Shown here: piece after piece, positions 63,169 through 64,000 of the stretch
Position numbering within the stretch: the first letter of the stretch is position 1
Layout: every line of letters starts with the position of its first letter
DNA from: Alphaproteobacteria bacterium
Lineage (GTDB): Bacteria > Pseudomonadota > Alphaproteobacteria > MPNO01 > UBA2964
NCBI GenBank assembly: GCA_012103315.1
Contig: WLWZ01000001.1
Location: 744,001-808,000, forward strand
Direction: 5' to 3'
Length of the DNA stretch: 64,000 nucleotides
The notes under the pieces: model-generated
What the model saw: only the letters and a program-made list of their open reading frames with translations
Told to the model about the DNA's origin: nothing
The model's database searches: none
Position numbers and translations under genes: made by a program

Positions 63169-64000
63169 TCAAGGCTCTGACATATATTTGGTGGCGTTGA
63201 AGTAGGGCAAATTGTCCTTTGAGGAACAGCCCATAACCGCTATCCGTTCGGCAATTCTAATCGCTTTTTGATATTTGCGTTCGCTCTCATCCAGGTCGTG
63301 TTCCTCGAAGGCGGTGCCACAGAGCAGAATCCCGTAATGAGCTTGCACGGTGCGAATTTCACGCCCGGTCAGCATACCATCTGCAATGACATTGAGGTCG
63401 AATTCGTCCTGCTTAATAACCTGAATGGCGTTCTCGACAAGATATTCGCGGATTTTGGTTTCTGCTTTGAGCGCAATATCCCAATAGTCGGATTCAGATC
63501 GGGTTGTTTCGCCCGATACTTCGACAAACGCCATGCAGAAGGACAGAAAGACTTGTTCCTTGGGTGTCGCTGTACGCCAGGCTGTGCCGCCGAGATTCTT
63601 CCAGACGGAGAGATTCATTTCATCGAATACCTTGGGGACGCGGTCAAAGAACAATTTATGCAAACGGTTCTCGGTCAGAGAACCATCCTGTGCCTGTTCG
63701 GCGTAGATATCGATTGCGGCGTAGGATCCACAAACTGGACATGTATCGTCTTCATATGTGTTCTTTTTATATATGTGTGAACAGCGCGTCTTGTTGGGCA
63801 GTTTATTTTCACACAACAAATAAGCATCTCTGCCGTTTTCGCCTTCCTGCTGCTGGCCTACCCAGTTAAATCGGTTGGTAAATTGCATGTAGGATTTGCG
63901 ATGGCTCCAGAGACTCCATTCGAGTTTTTCCACCGGGCCAAAGGTCGTCCAGTTAGAGCTGACGTCAATAATGACGCATTTTTCTTTGTCGGGTGCTGAC
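63169..64000 (-). CDS. Unrecognised protein with a zinc-ribbon-like motif, 5' end cut by the window
   Basis: The frame runs open to the right edge: before the GTG at 63933 the reading continues without a stop (DKEKCVIIDVSSNWTTFGPV), so the start lies outside. About 276 residues are visible. A cysteine cluster, LLCENKLPNKTRCSHIY...CPVCGS, looks like a zinc ribbon. The rest is mostly helical, ending in a TPR-like stretch (HDLDESERKYQKAIRIAERIA). The family is unknown to me; DUF2225-like proteins have a similar zinc-ribbon plus helical layout. It is convergent with the tRNA-Lys gene, separated by about 90 bases. Confidence 0.6.
   Translation of the reverse strand, partial: SAPDKEKCVIIDVSSNWTTFGPVEKLEWSLWSHRKSYMQFTNRFNWVGQQQEGENGRDAYLLCENKLPNKTRCSHIYKKNTYEDDTCPVCGSYAAIDIYAEQAQDGSLTENRLHKLFFDRVPKVFDEMNLSVWKNLGGTAWRTATPKEQVFLSFCMAFVEVSGETTRSESDYWDIALKAETKIREYLVENAIQVIKQDEFDLNVIADGMLTGREIRTVQAHYGILLCGTAFEEHDLDESERKYQKAIRIAERIAVMGCSSKDNLPYFNATKYMSEP

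Overview
This window is a 64-kb piece of a chromosome from an alphaproteobacterium, of roughly even base composition. Four things point there: a circularly permuted (two-piece) tmRNA gene; an alphaproteobacterial-type SspB next to it; the gene order histone-deacetylase-like / xseB / ispA / dxs / tlyA; and the order hflK-hflC-DUF2065 ... htrA-serB-miaA-ilvB-ilvH-ilvC-leuA-mreBCD-mrdA-rodA. The genus cannot be told from the sequence alone. No phage, insertion sequence, CRISPR array or rRNA operon was seen. Most of the window is conserved backbone with metabolic and regulatory cassettes set into it.

Layout. 1-2345: the tail of an unrecognised protein with a GYPECC motif, a methyltransferase and a lipoprotein. 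2346-6420: a minus-strand aromatic-acid-type cluster (UbiD-family decarboxylase, MarR regulator, bicupin gentisate-dioxygenase-like protein, DapA-family lyase/aldolase) with a clear inverted repeat in front of the dioxygenase gene. 6651-9700: an LpxR-like outer-membrane protein, then a class V aminotransferase paired with a CnbZ-like protein. 9721-15353: a SoeABC-type molybdenum sulfite dehydrogenase facing a persulfide-dioxygenase-like metallo-hydrolase across a short divergent promoter that carries a palindrome; together they suggest sulfide/persulfide oxidation to sulfate. 15362-20053: an RND pump and its adaptor, the latter with very basic Gly-rich ends. 20257-26438: HDAC-like amidohydrolase, xseB, ispA, dxs, tlyA and a TrmA/RlmD-family RNA methyltransferase. 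26442-34402: aroC, fabI, a glycine-zipper lipoprotein, pdxH, a double-Usp protein, an SDR, a PadR-like regulator, class I fumarase and sspB.

34485-34800 holds the permuted ssrA gene on the minus strand. It encodes the degradation tag ANDNVASQDFALAA and lies directly upstream of sspB, which codes for the adaptor that delivers tagged proteins to ClpXP. 34842-41159: thyA, folA, an L,D-transpeptidase, then a minus-strand operon of mrp/apbC, a metallo-beta-lactamase-fold hydrolase and an orphan CoxL/XdhA-type molybdenum subunit. 41299-49606: hflK, hflC, a DUF2065 protein, a lipoprotein plus two-component system plus two overlapping tiny genes, the envelope protease htrA, and serB. 49695-57339: a MetE-C-like protein, miaA and the branched-chain amino acid genes ilvB, ilvH, ilvC and leuA; a 432-base stretch before leuA contains strong hairpins but no recognised gene. 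57380-62937: the rod-shape/elongasome cluster mreB-mreC-mreD-mrdA-rodA. 63002-63077: tRNA-Lys(CTT). 63169-64000: a zinc-ribbon-like protein running off the end of the window.

The items most worth a second look are the ssrA-sspB pairing, the soe/persulfide-dioxygenase divergon with its palindrome, the UbiD-MarR-dioxygenase cluster with its operator-like repeat, and the CoxL-like subunit without its usual partners. None of these amounts by itself to a demonstrated new system.
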